Assembly: GCA_904419035.1 (NCBI GenBank)
Contig: CAJFQL010000002.1
Span: forward strand, 38,941 to 102,940
Direction: 5' to 3'
Origin: Heritagella caecorum
GTDB lineage: Bacteria > Bacillota > Clostridia > Oscillospirales > Acutalibacteraceae
DNA length: 64,000 nt
In this document: positions 23,616-32,356 of the stretch, piece after piece
Position numbering within the stretch: position 1 is the first letter of the stretch
How the letters are laid out: every line of letters begins with the position of its first letter
Notes under the pieces: generated by a model
Seen by the model: only the letters and a program-made list of their open reading frames with translations
Database searches by the model: none
What the model was told of the DNA's origin: nothing
Position numbers and translations under genes: made by a program

Positions 23616-24347
23616 GTGGCAGCCGAAACCGTTTTTTGGAAGAGCCCCGGGCGGCAGGTGATCTATACCTTGGGCATCGGGCTCTGTGCCCTGCTGGGTA
23701 TAGGGGCCGTTTACCTCATACTCTGTACGGCATCTAACTGGTGGCTGGGGTTTGACCGGTCGCTGACGGGTTCCTATTGGGGGGCTGCCATGGGGCTGGC
23801 TTTGGTGCTGGCATTGGGGGCTGTTATGGGCGACACATTTTTCTGCCGCCGAAAAGATTTGGCCAAGCGAAACCGGTTGGTCATCACGGACCGCCGGGTC
23901 TATGGATTTGCCCAAGGGGAACCGTTTGACTACCGGCTGTGGCAGGTGGTAGAACTGGAAGGTGGAAACGATCACACCTTGTGGGTGGGCACGCTCTCCG
24001 GGGGCATCCGGCTGCGGGGCATTCCGGCCCCCCAAACTGCCGTATTGGCTTTTCACAACGCCCGGCAGGCCATGGATAAAGAAAGCCGCCCTTCCCTGCC
24101 GGAAAAAACCTTACGGGTGCATATGACGATTTCAGCGGCCCAGGCCCACGAAGGAGGCAAACGGGATCTGCTGCTGCCCGGATATGAACCGGTGCCCGTA
24201 CAGATTCCGGTGGGGGTGCGCAGCGGTACAGTCTTGTGCTTGCCGCGTTTAGCCCTGCAAAAAAGAGGTAGCGCGAAAATCGAAGAAAAAAGGGTGTATA
24301 TTACCGTCTATATCCGGGAAGGCAAAGGGCTTTCCGGGCGGGAATGA
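23616..24347 (+). CDS. Two-helix membrane protein with PH-like segment and DnaJ-C-terminal-like domain
   Basis: GTG 23616 follows GAGAGGAGGT. The 243-residue protein has two helices (about 15-38 and 53-72), then a segment shaped like a bacterial PH domain (NRLVITDRRVYGF ... VVELEGG), and finally about 75 residues that resemble the C-terminal substrate-binding domain of DnaJ: LRVHMTISAAQAHEGGKRDL, VPVQIPVGVRSGTVL, ending in VYITVYI. There is no J-domain or zinc finger. I do not know a described protein of this build. It sits between the LCP gene and an aminotransferase gene, 24 bp ahead of the latter. Confidence 0.78.
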   Translation: MAAETVFWKSPGRQVIYTLGIGLCALLGIGAVYLILCTASNWWLGFDRSLTGSYWGAAMGLALVLALGAVMGDTFFCRRKDLAKRNRLVITDRRVYGFAQGEPFDYRLWQVVELEGGNDHTLWVGTLSGGIRLRGIPAPQTAVLAFHNARQAMDKESRPSLPEKTLRVHMTISAAQAHEGGKRDLLLPGYEPVPVQIPVGVRSGTVLCLPRLALQKRGSAKIEEKRVYITVYIREGKGLSGRE

Positions 24348-24371
24348 TAAACAAAAAAGGAAGCGGAAAAC

Positions 24372-25538
24372 ATGCATTTTGCCAATCGGATGGAGGCATT
24401 TGGAACCGGGATTTTTTCGGTTCTGCTGCAGAAAAAACAGGAAAAAGAAGCACAAGGGGTATCCGTAATCGACCTTTCGGTGGGAACGCCCAATATTCCC
24501 CCCGAAGAACGTATCCGCCAGGTGCTCAGCCAGGCGGCGTTGGACCCGAAAAGTTATGTCTATGCCATTCGCGATACCTCGGCGCTGCAAAAAGCGGCGA
24601 CCATTTGGTACCGGCGGCGCTATGGGGTGGAACTGGACCCGGACACCCAGGTGTGTTCGCTCATGGGGTCTCAGGAAGGGCTGTCCCACATTGCCCTGAC
24701 GGTCGCCGATCCCGGCGATATCGTGCTGGTGCCCGACCCCTGTTATCCCGTGTTTGCCGACGGCCCCCGGATCGCCGGTGCCCAGCTATCGTACATGCCG
24801 CTGAGAAAAGAAAACGACTATCTCATCGATTTCTCGGCCATCGATCCCGAAACGGCGCGCCGGGCCAAGCTGATGATCGTTTCGTACCCCAATAACCCCA
24901 CCTGCGCCATTGCACCGCCCTCGTTTTACCGGGAGCTGATCGAATTTGCCCGTACGTATGACATTATGGTGCTGCACGACAACGCCTATAGCGAACTGAC
25001 TTTTGACGGGGTGAAAGGCGGCAGTTTTCTTTCCTACCCCGGTGCTGTGGATGTGGGGGTGGAATTTAATTCCCTGTCGAAGACCTACGGCATGGCCGGA
25101 GCCCGGGTGGGTTTCTGCCTGGGGAACCGGGAGATGGTCGAAAAGCTGAAACTGCTCAAATCCAACATGGATTACGGCATGTTCCTGCCGGTGCAGCAGG
25201 CGGCCATCGAAGCCATTACCGGTGACCAGAGCTGTGTGGAGCGCACGCGCCAGGCCTACCAGCACCGGCGGGACGCCCTGTGCCGCAGCTTTTCTAAGGC
25301 CGGTTGGGTGATCGATCCGCCCAAAGCGACCATGTTCGCGTGGGCGGCCATTCCGAAAACGTTCCCGTCGTCCCAGGAGTTTGCCTTGGCGCTGCTGGAA
25401 AAAACCGGAGTGCTGGTCACGCCGGGCAGCGGGTTTGGCCCGTCCGGGGAAGGGTATGTGCGCCTTGCGCTGGTGCAGGATGAAGATGTCATTCTGGAAG
25501 CGGCCGATCGCATTGCCAAAAGCGGCCTGTTTCAATAA
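24372..25538 (+). CDS. Class I/II PLP aminotransferase (LL-diaminopimelate aminotransferase-like)
   Basis: The 388-residue protein has fold-type I features: IDLSVGTPNIPP, YAIRDTSALQKA, VSYPNNPTCA, LHDNAYSELTF and the Schiff-base K237 in SLSKTYGMAGARVGF, with the substrate-carboxylate Arg in EGYVRLALV. Overall it is closest to the LL-diaminopimelate/aspartate aminotransferase subgroup, so a role in lysine/cell-wall diaminopimelate synthesis is possible, but substrate cannot be fixed by reading. ATG 24372 follows AAAAAAGGAAG. Confidence 0.9.
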   Translation: MHFANRMEAFGTGIFSVLLQKKQEKEAQGVSVIDLSVGTPNIPPEERIRQVLSQAALDPKSYVYAIRDTSALQKAATIWYRRRYGVELDPDTQVCSLMGSQEGLSHIALTVADPGDIVLVPDPCYPVFADGPRIAGAQLSYMPLRKENDYLIDFSAIDPETARRAKLMIVSYPNNPTCAIAPPSFYRELIEFARTYDIMVLHDNAYSELTFDGVKGGSFLSYPGAVDVGVEFNSLSKTYGMAGARVGFCLGNREMVEKLKLLKSNMDYGMFLPVQQAAIEAITGDQSCVERTRQAYQHRRDALCRSFSKAGWVIDPPKATMFAWAAIPKTFPSSQEFALALLEKTGVLVTPGSGFGPSGEGYVRLALVQDEDVILEAADRIAKSGLFQ

Positions 25539-25540
25539 TA

Positions 25541-25586
25541 AAAAAGAGCGGTTCTCTTCCACGTGGAAGAGAACCGCTCTTTTTTA
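25541..25586. terminator. Bidirectional terminator
   Basis: A perfect 18-bp stem (AAGAGCGGTTCTCTTCCAC region with its complement) flanked by A- and T-runs serves the aminotransferase gene and the convergent propeller-like gene. Confidence 0.92.
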
Positions 25587-25589
25587 TGG

Positions 25590-26759
25590 TCAGTACAGAA
25601 TAATCGTGTCGTCTTTGACAGCGGCGCGGCATTCATAACTCTGCTGGTCGCCGGTTTCACAGTCAAAAATCGAATGGAACACAAACGAATCCTTTTCGTC
25701 GCTCATTACGTATTTTGCCACCAGGTACCGGTCCTCGGCACAGCCGATGGGACGCCCCAGGTCGCGGCTGTATTCCGCTTTTACGTGGGAATTGAGCACA
25801 CCGGTAATCTGGTAGGTGCGCCGCCCCTCCTGCAGGCGGTAGGCGCGGCCGGTGTTCCGTTCAAAAAAGGTGAAGCTGGTTTCGTCATCCCTTCGCAGCA
25901 CCGCCGCAATGGACCGTTCCCCGGTTTCTTTTTCCACGGCGACAATGCGTTCATCGTCCCGGGGGAAATATACGGCCTTGAAGTACAAGTACCGGGCATT
26001 TTCCCCGCACAGGCGGATCATGGAATTTGTGTCGGTACCGAATAGATGGACAAGGGGCAGGTATTCTTCCTGTTTTTCGGCGGCCGCCAAAAAGGAAGAC
26101 AGCGGGCAGGCCCAAATCTGGTCACATATGCGGTCGCCCAGCCAGCGGCGGTCCCGGTAGCAATTTTCTTTTTCCTGTTCACTGCCGTAGGTGTTCTGAA
26201 TCAGCAGCTGGCTTTCCCCACCGGAAACAAACAGCGAAATTTGGTCGGGGTGCAACGCACACACCCGAGGGTCGCGCACATAGACATACCGGTGCTGGTC
26301 AATATCGTACAAATACACCACCTGGGAAAGGCCGGTCAGGGACCGGTAATCGTCAAACAGGTGTTTGTGGGCTTCGTTTTCCCCGGTAAAAAGCAACAGC
26401 TGGGAACGGCTGAGCACTATGCTGCCGGCAAAGGAACCGATCAGGTGGATTTCTTCCAGGTTCTTCTCTTCCCCGGTTTCCACATCCAGGCGCAGGACCC
26501 AAATCACACTGCCGCCATTTTCCATCACGATGATGAGGTCCTGGCCCATCAGTGTGTAGTGCTGCACATAAGAAGGGTCAGTCAGAAAGTAGTTGGCAAT
26601 AATCGTTTCCCGGCGGGTCATGCGGTCATAAGACAGGAGAAACAGACTATTGTGGCCTTCTTCATTTTTTTCTTCCGCGTAGCAAATGTTCGTATCACTG
26701 ACGCGGATCAATTCCACGCTGCTGGCGGTCACCAAATTCCGTATATCCACAACTTTCAC
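25590..26759 (-). CDS. Uncharacterised repeat-rich, probably beta-propeller, cytoplasmic protein
   Basis: The 389-residue protein has no signal peptide and no helix long enough to cross a membrane. It is rich in short beta strands with a repeated rhythm of about 45-50 residues (for example YVQHYTLMGQDLIIVMENGG, VVYLYDIDQHRYVYVRDPR, RYLYFKAVYFPRDDERIVAV), as in beta-propellers. GTG 26759 is preferred, with GAGGCAGGGGA upstream; an in-frame ATG at 26798 overlaps a likely -10 (TATACT, 26804-26799). It is single, convergent to the aminotransferase gene. Function unknown. Confidence 0.7.
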   Translation of the reverse strand: MKVVDIRNLVTASSVELIRVSDTNICYAEEKNEEGHNSLFLLSYDRMTRRETIIANYFLTDPSYVQHYTLMGQDLIIVMENGGSVIWVLRLDVETGEEKNLEEIHLIGSFAGSIVLSRSQLLLFTGENEAHKHLFDDYRSLTGLSQVVYLYDIDQHRYVYVRDPRVCALHPDQISLFVSGGESQLLIQNTYGSEQEKENCYRDRRWLGDRICDQIWACPLSSFLAAAEKQEEYLPLVHLFGTDTNSMIRLCGENARYLYFKAVYFPRDDERIVAVEKETGERSIAAVLRRDDETSFTFFERNTGRAYRLQEGRRTYQITGVLNSHVKAEYSRDLGRPIGCAEDRYLVAKYVMSDEKDSFVFHSIFDCETGDQQSYECRAAVKDDTIILY

Positions 26760-26826
26760 AGCGCGCGTCCCCTGCCTCTCTCTATCGATATTACCCACAG
26801 TATAGCATAGTTTCTATATTTTTTCA

Positions 26827-26855
26827 TTACATTTTTTCTAAATAAGCAGTATACT
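26827..26855 (+). promoter_or_regulatory. Promoter of the Smr-domain gene
   Basis: TTACAT (26827-26832) and TATACT (26850-26855), 17-bp spacer. Confidence 0.65.
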
Positions 26856-26888
26856 TAACGTATTAGAAAAAGAAAGGACGAAAATAGC

Positions 26889-27140
26889 ATGCGCGTCAAA
26901 AAAATGCCGGGGAAAATCGAAGTGGATTTGCATGGGCTTATGCGGGAAGATGCGGCCTACCGGCTCTCCCATCTGCTGACTCATGCGGGGCCGGATATTC
27001 AGGAAGTGGTGGTTATTCATGGGTATACCCGAGGTACGGCTCTCAGAGATATGGTGCGAAAGGAGTTTACCCACCCGCGGGTAAAAACCAAACTGCCTAC
27101 CCTCAATGAAGGGACAACCCGCTTTTTGCTGAAAAAATAA
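26889..27140 (+). CDS. Stand-alone Smr-domain protein
   Basis: The 83-residue protein is a single Smr (MutS2 C-terminal-like) domain: IEVDLHGLMREDAAYRL with the LDxH-like DLHG, then VVVIHGYTRGTALRDMV, the TGxG-like turn being replaced by YTRGT, and an ending LNEGTTRFLLK. Smr domains are nucleases acting on nicked DNA or on RNA at stalled ribosomes. The start at 26889 has AAAGGACG upstream. Single-domain forms of this size occur in Firmicutes, but their substrate is mostly not known. Confidence 0.82.
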   Translation: MRVKKMPGKIEVDLHGLMREDAAYRLSHLLTHAGPDIQEVVVIHGYTRGTALRDMVRKEFTHPRVKTKLPTLNEGTTRFLLKK

Positions 27141-27201
27141 CGAAAAGGGAAAAATAGACAAACGGTATTCATAATTGTCCCCTATACTGATAAACATGCA
27201 A

Positions 27202-27237
27202 ATTTTTAACGAAAATAGAAAGGTTTTCGTTAAAAAT
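27202..27237. repeat. Perfect 14-bp inverted repeat upstream of a small coiled-coil gene
   Basis: ATTTTTAACGAAAA (27202-27215) and TTTTCGTTAAAAAT (27224-27237) are exact inverted copies around 8 nt. A TATACT -10 at 27183-27188 places the repeat at the very start of the transcript, so it could be a DNA operator or a 5' stem-loop ahead of the ribosome site at 27254. Confidence 0.7.
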
Positions 27238-27270
27238 CTATGGTATATCCGAAAAGGAGGCCCGGTTTTC

Positions 27271-27528
27271 ATGCAAAGGCTGACACAGCGAACGGAAGAA
27301 AAAACCGTACAGAAAGCCCCTGGTGTACAGGATGAGCAGATCCTGGAACGGTTGGCGCGGTATGAGGATATGCACGAACAAATCCGGCAGCAGCTGGCCA
27401 GGACTACCGCCCATATCGAGGAATTGAAACGGAACGGGAAGGAAAAGACCGCCACCCACCGGCAGCTTCTGGGTGAAAAGCTGCAAGTTTTGCATTTTCT
27501 TTCGTATTTTGATGCCCACGGGCTGTAA
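27271..27528 (+). CDS. Small coiled-coil protein of unknown function
   Basis: ATG 27271 follows AAAAGGAGG; upstream in-frame starts would sit before that site. The 85-residue product is nearly all helical and heptad-patterned from about 22 to 70 (LERLARYEDMHEQIRQQLAR and following), charged and without cysteine or membrane helix. It lies 23 bp before the ABC transporter pair, which it may accompany on one transcript. I do not recognise the family. Confidence 0.7.
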   Translation: MQRLTQRTEEKTVQKAPGVQDEQILERLARYEDMHEQIRQQLARTTAHIEELKRNGKEKTATHRQLLGEKLQVLHFLSYFDAHGL

Positions 27529-27551
27529 CCGGACGGAAAGGAGCACACAAC

Positions 27552-28253
27552 ATGGCGTTTGTAGAATTTGACCACGTGACAAAAATTTACCAGATGGGGG
27601 AAAACCGGGTCGCGGCCGCCGACGGTGTGACCTTTACCATTGAGCAAGGGGAATTTGTGGTAATCGTGGGCCCCAGTGGTGCCGGGAAAACCACGGTGCT
27701 GAATATTCTGGGGGGTATCGATACGCCCACATCCGGCAGTATCTGCCTGGATGGGGAGCGGATCAGCGAATACAATAACCGGCAGCTGACCCAGTACCGC
27801 CGGTATGATGTGGGGTTTGTTTTTCAGTTTTATAATTTGGTACAAAACCTGACGGCGCTGGAAAATGTAGAGCTGGCGGCACAGATCTGCCGCGACCCGT
27901 TGCCGGCGGAGCAGGTACTGGAAGAAGTGGGGCTTAAAGACCGCATGAGCAATTTCCCCGCCCAGTTGTCCGGCGGGGAGCAGCAGCGGGTGGCGATTGC
28001 CCGGGCCTTGGCTAAAAACCCCAAGCTCCTGTTGTGCGACGAACCGACCGGGGCCCTTGATTACGTCACCGGCAAAGCGGTTTTGCAGCTGTTGCAGGAT
28101 ACCTGCCGCAAACGGGGCAAAACCGTGATTGTCATCACACATAACCAGGCGTTTACCGCCATGGCGGACCGGGTGATCCATATCCGCAACGGCAAAGTCG
28201 CGGATATTACGCTGAATCAGGAACCGGTTTCGGCGGAAAGGATTGAATGGTAA
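27552..28253 (+). CDS. ABC transporter ATP-binding protein (MacB/LolD class)
   Basis: The 233-residue ATPase has Walker A GPSGAGKTT (about 40-48), Q-loop VFQFYNLV, signature LSGGEQQR, Walker B LLLCDEPT with the catalytic Glu, and H-loop VITHN. It is in the MacB/FtsE/LolD class that powers FtsX-type permeases. It ends 3 bp before the large permease gene. Such pairs often export antimicrobial peptides or act mechanically on the envelope. Confidence 0.94.
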   Translation: MAFVEFDHVTKIYQMGENRVAAADGVTFTIEQGEFVVIVGPSGAGKTTVLNILGGIDTPTSGSICLDGERISEYNNRQLTQYRRYDVGFVFQFYNLVQNLTALENVELAAQICRDPLPAEQVLEEVGLKDRMSNFPAQLSGGEQQRVAIARALAKNPKLLLCDEPTGALDYVTGKAVLQLLQDTCRKRGKTVIVITHNQAFTAMADRVIHIRNGKVADITLNQEPVSAERIEW

Positions 28254-28256
28254 AAG

Positions 28257-31200
28257 ATGAAAAGTTTTACGAAGGATATTCTGCGCTCGGTTCGAAAATC
28301 CCAAAGCCGGTTTCTGGCTATTTTTGGCATTGTGGCCCTGGGGGCCGGCTTTTTTTGCGGGCTGAACGCCGCGGGTACGGATATGCGCGAAACGACCGAC
28401 GCCTACTGCGACAACGCATCCATGATGGATGTGGAGATTTTGTCCACCCTGGGCTTTTCCGAGGATGATGTAAAGGCTATCGAAGACGTAAAAGGCGTCC
28501 AGGACGTCATGTCCGGGTACCGGCAGGATGTGTCGGTCACCATTAACGATAGCGACGAAACCGTGGCCCGGTTCCACAGTTTGCCGGAAGACGGGGTCCC
28601 CCAACTGAATACCCCGGTGCTGGTGGAAGGACGCATGCCCGAAAAAGCAGGGGAATGCGTGATCGGGACCGGCTCCACCATTGCCGGTACGGCGGCGCAG
28701 GTGGGGGACAAACTGCAGCTGGTTACCGAAGAGGACAATGGCGACGAAACGGATACCGGGCTGCAGGCCGATTCCTATACCATTGTGGGGCTCGTGGAAA
28801 CTCCATACTACTTGTCGTTTTCCCTGGGGACCAGCTCCATTGGCAGCGGGCGGGTGGGCCTGTATGCCTACGTGCTGCCCGACGAATTCACCGTGGGCTT
28901 TTATACCGATTTGCTTCTGACAGTGGATGGCGCCCGGGATATGGATGCTTTTTCGGGCGAATATGAGGACACGGTTTCGGCGGTTACCGGCCGGTTGGAA
29001 GATTTGGCGGATACCCGGGCGCCACAGCGCCGGGAAGAACTGGTCAGCAGCGCTCAGGAAGAACTGGATAAAGCGACTAAAGAGTATGAAGACCAGAAAG
29101 AGGAAGTCACTCAGCAGCTCGACGAAGCCGAGCAGCAACTCATAGACGGCCAGGAAGAGCTGGATAAACAAGCCGATACTCTCCAAAAGGCCCAAGAAGA
29201 AATTGAAACAAACGAAAAAACGCTTGAGGATACTAAAAAACAGCTTGCCGATGGATGGGATCAGTATGATGCCGGCAAAGAGGCCTTGGAGCAAAAAAGG
29301 GAGGAAGCGGAAGAAGCGCTGGAAAGCGCCCGCATCCAGCTGGAAGACGGGGAAACGGCGTATGAAGTGCAGTCGGCCACATATGAAACTGCGGTATCCA
29401 CGCTGTCGCAGCAGCAGGAGCAGTTGGAATCTCTGGAACAGCAGCTGCTGAAAGTGATCGCCGCCATCCCCACCGATTCGCCGGATATGCCCCCAGAGGT
29501 GGCGGCCGCCATCCAGCAAGTACAGCAATGGGTGCAAAATGCCGAAGAGCCCTCCGAGGAGGATATAGACACATGGCTGTCGGTGCTGGCATCGTATGAA
29601 GAGAAGCTGCCCAAAGAAGCGGCGGATCTCATCACCATGGTGCAAGACATGGAAAAAACCTACAGCGACACTAAGGCACAGCTCAAAGAAGCCGAAGGGG
29701 AACTGGCGGCGGCCAAGGAGCAGCTGCAACAGGCCCGGCAGACCTATGAGCAGCAGGCGGCCGATGCCGAAGAAGAGCTCGCCGCGGCGGAAGAAACGCT
29801 GCAAGCGAGTTACGAAGAGCTGCGGGCCGGTGATCAGGCGTATCAGGATGGGCTGCTGGCGCTGATGCAGGCCAAAGAGCAGACAGCCGACGGCGAAAGC
29901 CAGCTGGAAGAAGCCCGCGCGACCCTGGAAGAAAAACGGAAGGAATGGGAAGACGGGAAAAAGACCGCCGAAGAGGAGCTGCAAAAAGGGGCCGAGGAGC
30001 TGGAAGACGCACAAAAACAGGTGGATGACATCGGCGAAGGGGAATGGTACGTACTGGACCGGGACGCCAATGTGGGGTTTGCCAGCATGAAGCAGGATTC
30101 CCAGCGGCTCGATTCCCTGTGTACCGTGTTCCCGGTGATTTTCTTCCTGGTGGCCGTGCTGGTGGTACTGACGACCATGACCCGGTATGTGGAAGAAGAA
30201 CGGGTGCTGATCGGTACGTATAAGGCGCTGGGGTATGGCAGCGGACGGATTTTGTCCAAATACCTGTGGTACGCCTCGGTCCCCACGGTGCTCGGGTGCT
30301 TGATCGGCCCGGCCATTGGCTTTTTTGCCCTGCCGCAGGTGGTGTGGAATGCCTACCGGCTGATGTACACGGTACCGGATCTACATTCGCCGTTCCGGTT
30401 TGATATGGCGTTTTGGGCGCTGCTGATTTTTATGGTGAGTACTCTGGCGGCCACGATTTTTGCGGTGCTGGATCATCTGCGGGAAGTACCCGCCACCTTG
30501 ATGATGCCGCGGGCGCCCAAAGCCGGCAAACATGTGCTGCTGGAACACATCCCGTTTATCTGGAAGCGGCTGTCGTTTACCCGCAAAGTGACGGTGCGCA
30601 ACCTGTTCCGGTATAAAAAGCGGCTGATTATGACGGTAACCGGGATCACCGGTTGTACGGCGCTGCTTTTAACGGGCTTTGGCATTAAGGATTCGATTTC
30701 GGATATTGTCAATTTGGAATACCGGGAACTATCCACCTACCAGTACGAAGCCACCACGGAAGAAGGTTTTACATCCGCGCAGGCCGATTCGTTACTGGCG
30801 GGCACCCAGGCCGAGTATTTGCGCAGCCGGACTGTGATGGTAGACTGCAAGGCAGGGGGCGATACCTACAGCGTGTATTTGATGGTACCGGAAGACACGG
30901 AAAAAACCACCCAATTTCTCACATTCCGTACCCGGGAAGGCCATACGCCCGTGCCGTTTGATCAAGACGGCGTATTGCTCAGCGAAAAGCTCAGCAATAA
31001 ACTGGGGGTACAGGCAGGTGATACCATCACCTTCACGGAGGATGACAAACACTATGACGTGAAGGTTACCGGTGTGGTGGAACACTATATTTACGATTAT
31101 ATCTATATGGCCCCGCAGGTGTACGAAAAGGTGACCGGGCACGCTCCCTCCATGAACCGGCTGATGGTGATTACCGATGACGACCATGAAAGCGTGGTAG

Positions 31201-31688
31201 AAGGGGCGCTCAAGAGCAGCGACGACATCACCACCTTTGCCGATATTGAGCAAAATGCCAGCGATTTTGACCGCATGCTGCAATCGCTGAATTACGTGGT
31301 GCTGGTTATCATTCTGTGTGCCGGGATGCTGGCGTTTATTGTGCTGTATAACCTGACAAACATCAATGTGACCGAACGCCAGCGGGAAATTGCTACCATG
31401 AAAGTGTTGGGCTTTACCGACCGGGAAGTCAATGCCTATGTCTACCGCGAAACGCTACTGCTCACCTTGATTGGCTGTGTGTTTGGGCTGGCGCTCGGGG
31501 TGGTCTTGCACGGCTTTGTAATCAATACGGTGGAAATCGACAGTGTAATGTTTGGCCACACGGTAAAAGTGCTTAGTTTCATCATTAGCGCTGTGATTAC
31601 GTGGCTATTTTCTCTGATTGTAGACCGGGTCATCGACCGCAAATTAAAAAAGATCAATATGGTCGAATCGCTCAAATCGGTGGATTGA
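28257..31688 (+). CDS. FtsX/MacB-type ABC permease with very large coiled-coil ectodomain
   Basis: The 1143-residue permease has a first helix (about 18-38), an exterior region to about residue 618, three helices (about 620-642, 675-695, 715-738), a second FtsX unit starting with a helix near 795 and finishing with three C-terminal helices (about 1015-1130). Residues 260-395 and 460-595 form long coiled coils rich in Glu, Gln and Lys, joined by a proline-containing helical turn, so the ectodomain is probably a long hairpin stalk. This layout is known in Firmicute permeases of the FtsX family. Substrate unknown. Confidence 0.92.
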   Translation: MKSFTKDILRSVRKSQSRFLAIFGIVALGAGFFCGLNAAGTDMRETTDAYCDNASMMDVEILSTLGFSEDDVKAIEDVKGVQDVMSGYRQDVSVTINDSDETVARFHSLPEDGVPQLNTPVLVEGRMPEKAGECVIGTGSTIAGTAAQVGDKLQLVTEEDNGDETDTGLQADSYTIVGLVETPYYLSFSLGTSSIGSGRVGLYAYVLPDEFTVGFYTDLLLTVDGARDMDAFSGEYEDTVSAVTGRLEDLADTRAPQRREELVSSAQEELDKATKEYEDQKEEVTQQLDEAEQQLIDGQEELDKQADTLQKAQEEIETNEKTLEDTKKQLADGWDQYDAGKEALEQKREEAEEALESARIQLEDGETAYEVQSATYETAVSTLSQQQEQLESLEQQLLKVIAAIPTDSPDMPPEVAAAIQQVQQWVQNAEEPSEEDIDTWLSVLASYEEKLPKEAADLITMVQDMEKTYSDTKAQLKEAEGELAAAKEQLQQARQTYEQQAADAEEELAAAEETLQASYEELRAGDQAYQDGLLALMQAKEQTADGESQLEEARATLEEKRKEWEDGKKTAEEELQKGAEELEDAQKQVDDIGEGEWYVLDRDANVGFASMKQDSQRLDSLCTVFPVIFFLVAVLVVLTTMTRYVEEERVLIGTYKALGYGSGRILSKYLWYASVPTVLGCLIGPAIGFFALPQVVWNAYRLMYTVPDLHSPFRFDMAFWALLIFMVSTLAATIFAVLDHLREVPATLMMPRAPKAGKHVLLEHIPFIWKRLSFTRKVTVRNLFRYKKRLIMTVTGITGCTALLLTGFGIKDSISDIVNLEYRELSTYQYEATTEEGFTSAQADSLLAGTQAEYLRSRTVMVDCKAGGDTYSVYLMVPEDTEKTTQFLTFRTREGHTPVPFDQDGVLLSEKLSNKLGVQAGDTITFTEDDKHYDVKVTGVVEHYIYDYIYMAPQVYEKVTGHAPSMNRLMVITDDDHESVVEGALKSSDDITTFADIEQNASDFDRMLQSLNYVVLVIILCAGMLAFIVLYNLTNINVTERQREIATMKVLGFTDREVNAYVYRETLLLTLIGCVFGLALGVVLHGFVINTVEIDSVMFGHTVKVLSFIISAVITWLFSLIVDRVIDRKLKKINMVESLKSVD

Positions 31689-31715
31689 GGCGATGATAGA
31701 CAGGAAGGAAATCAA

Positions 31716-32339
31716 ATGAAAGTTTTACTAATCAATGGCAGTCCTCATGAAAAGGGCTGCACCTATACGGCGTTGTGGGAAGTCTCGCGGCAGCTATTGC
31801 GCGGCGGCATTGAAAGCGAAATCTTCTGGATTGGCGCGAAACCCATTGGCGGCTGCACAGCCTGTGGCGCCTGTAAGGGCAAGGGGAAATGTGTATTTGG
31901 CGACAAAGACGGCGTAAACGCCTGCATCGAAAAAATCCAGCAATCCGACGCCGTGGTCATCGGTTCCCCGGTGTATTATGCCGGGCCCAACGGCTCGCTG
32001 CTCAGTTTGCTGGACCGGGTGTTTTACGCCGCGGGTAAGACGTTTGCCTTAAAGCCCGGGGCGGCGGTTGTCAGCTGCCGCCGGGGTGGGGCCAGCGCAA
32101 CGTTTGACCGGCTGAATAAATATTTTACGATTACCTCCATGCCGGTGGTCAGCAGCCAGTATTGGAACAGCGTGCACGGCAACACGCCGGAAGAGGTACG
32201 CCGGGATGAAGAAGGGTTACAAACCATGCGCACGCTGGCGGATAACCTCGCTTGGCTCCTGCGCTGTTTGCAGGTGGCCGAAGGCCAAGTGGAAAAGCCC
32301 CAGCAGGAACCGCAAATCTTTACGAATTTTATCCGATGA
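31716..32339 (+). CDS. Flavodoxin-fold FMN reductase with cysteine motif
   Basis: The 207-residue protein starts with the flavin-phosphate loop LLINGSPHEKGCTYTAL, has the cysteine cluster GCTACGACKGKGKCVFGD and then GSPVYYAGPNGSLLSLLDR and VSCRRGGASATFD. This is the NADPH-dependent FMN reductase/iron-sulfur flavoprotein family, which carries electrons in anaerobes. The cysteines may bind a cluster, although spacing is not the full archaeal Isf type. It begins 27 bp after the permease and precedes rsmE. Confidence 0.88.
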   Translation: MKVLLINGSPHEKGCTYTALWEVSRQLLRGGIESEIFWIGAKPIGGCTACGACKGKGKCVFGDKDGVNACIEKIQQSDAVVIGSPVYYAGPNGSLLSLLDRVFYAAGKTFALKPGAAVVSCRRGGASATFDRLNKYFTITSMPVVSSQYWNSVHGNTPEEVRRDEEGLQTMRTLADNLAWLLRCLQVAEGQVEKPQQEPQIFTNFIR

Positions 32340-32356
32340 AGGGAGTTTGAAAGGCC

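Noticed and set aside
26838..30014. 1058-codon minus-strand frame over the Smr, ABC and permease genes
   Set aside because: A shadow: it covers four well-supported plus-strand genes, and its Phe/Leu-rich translation is what the antisense of Gln/Glu/Lys-rich coiled coil gives.
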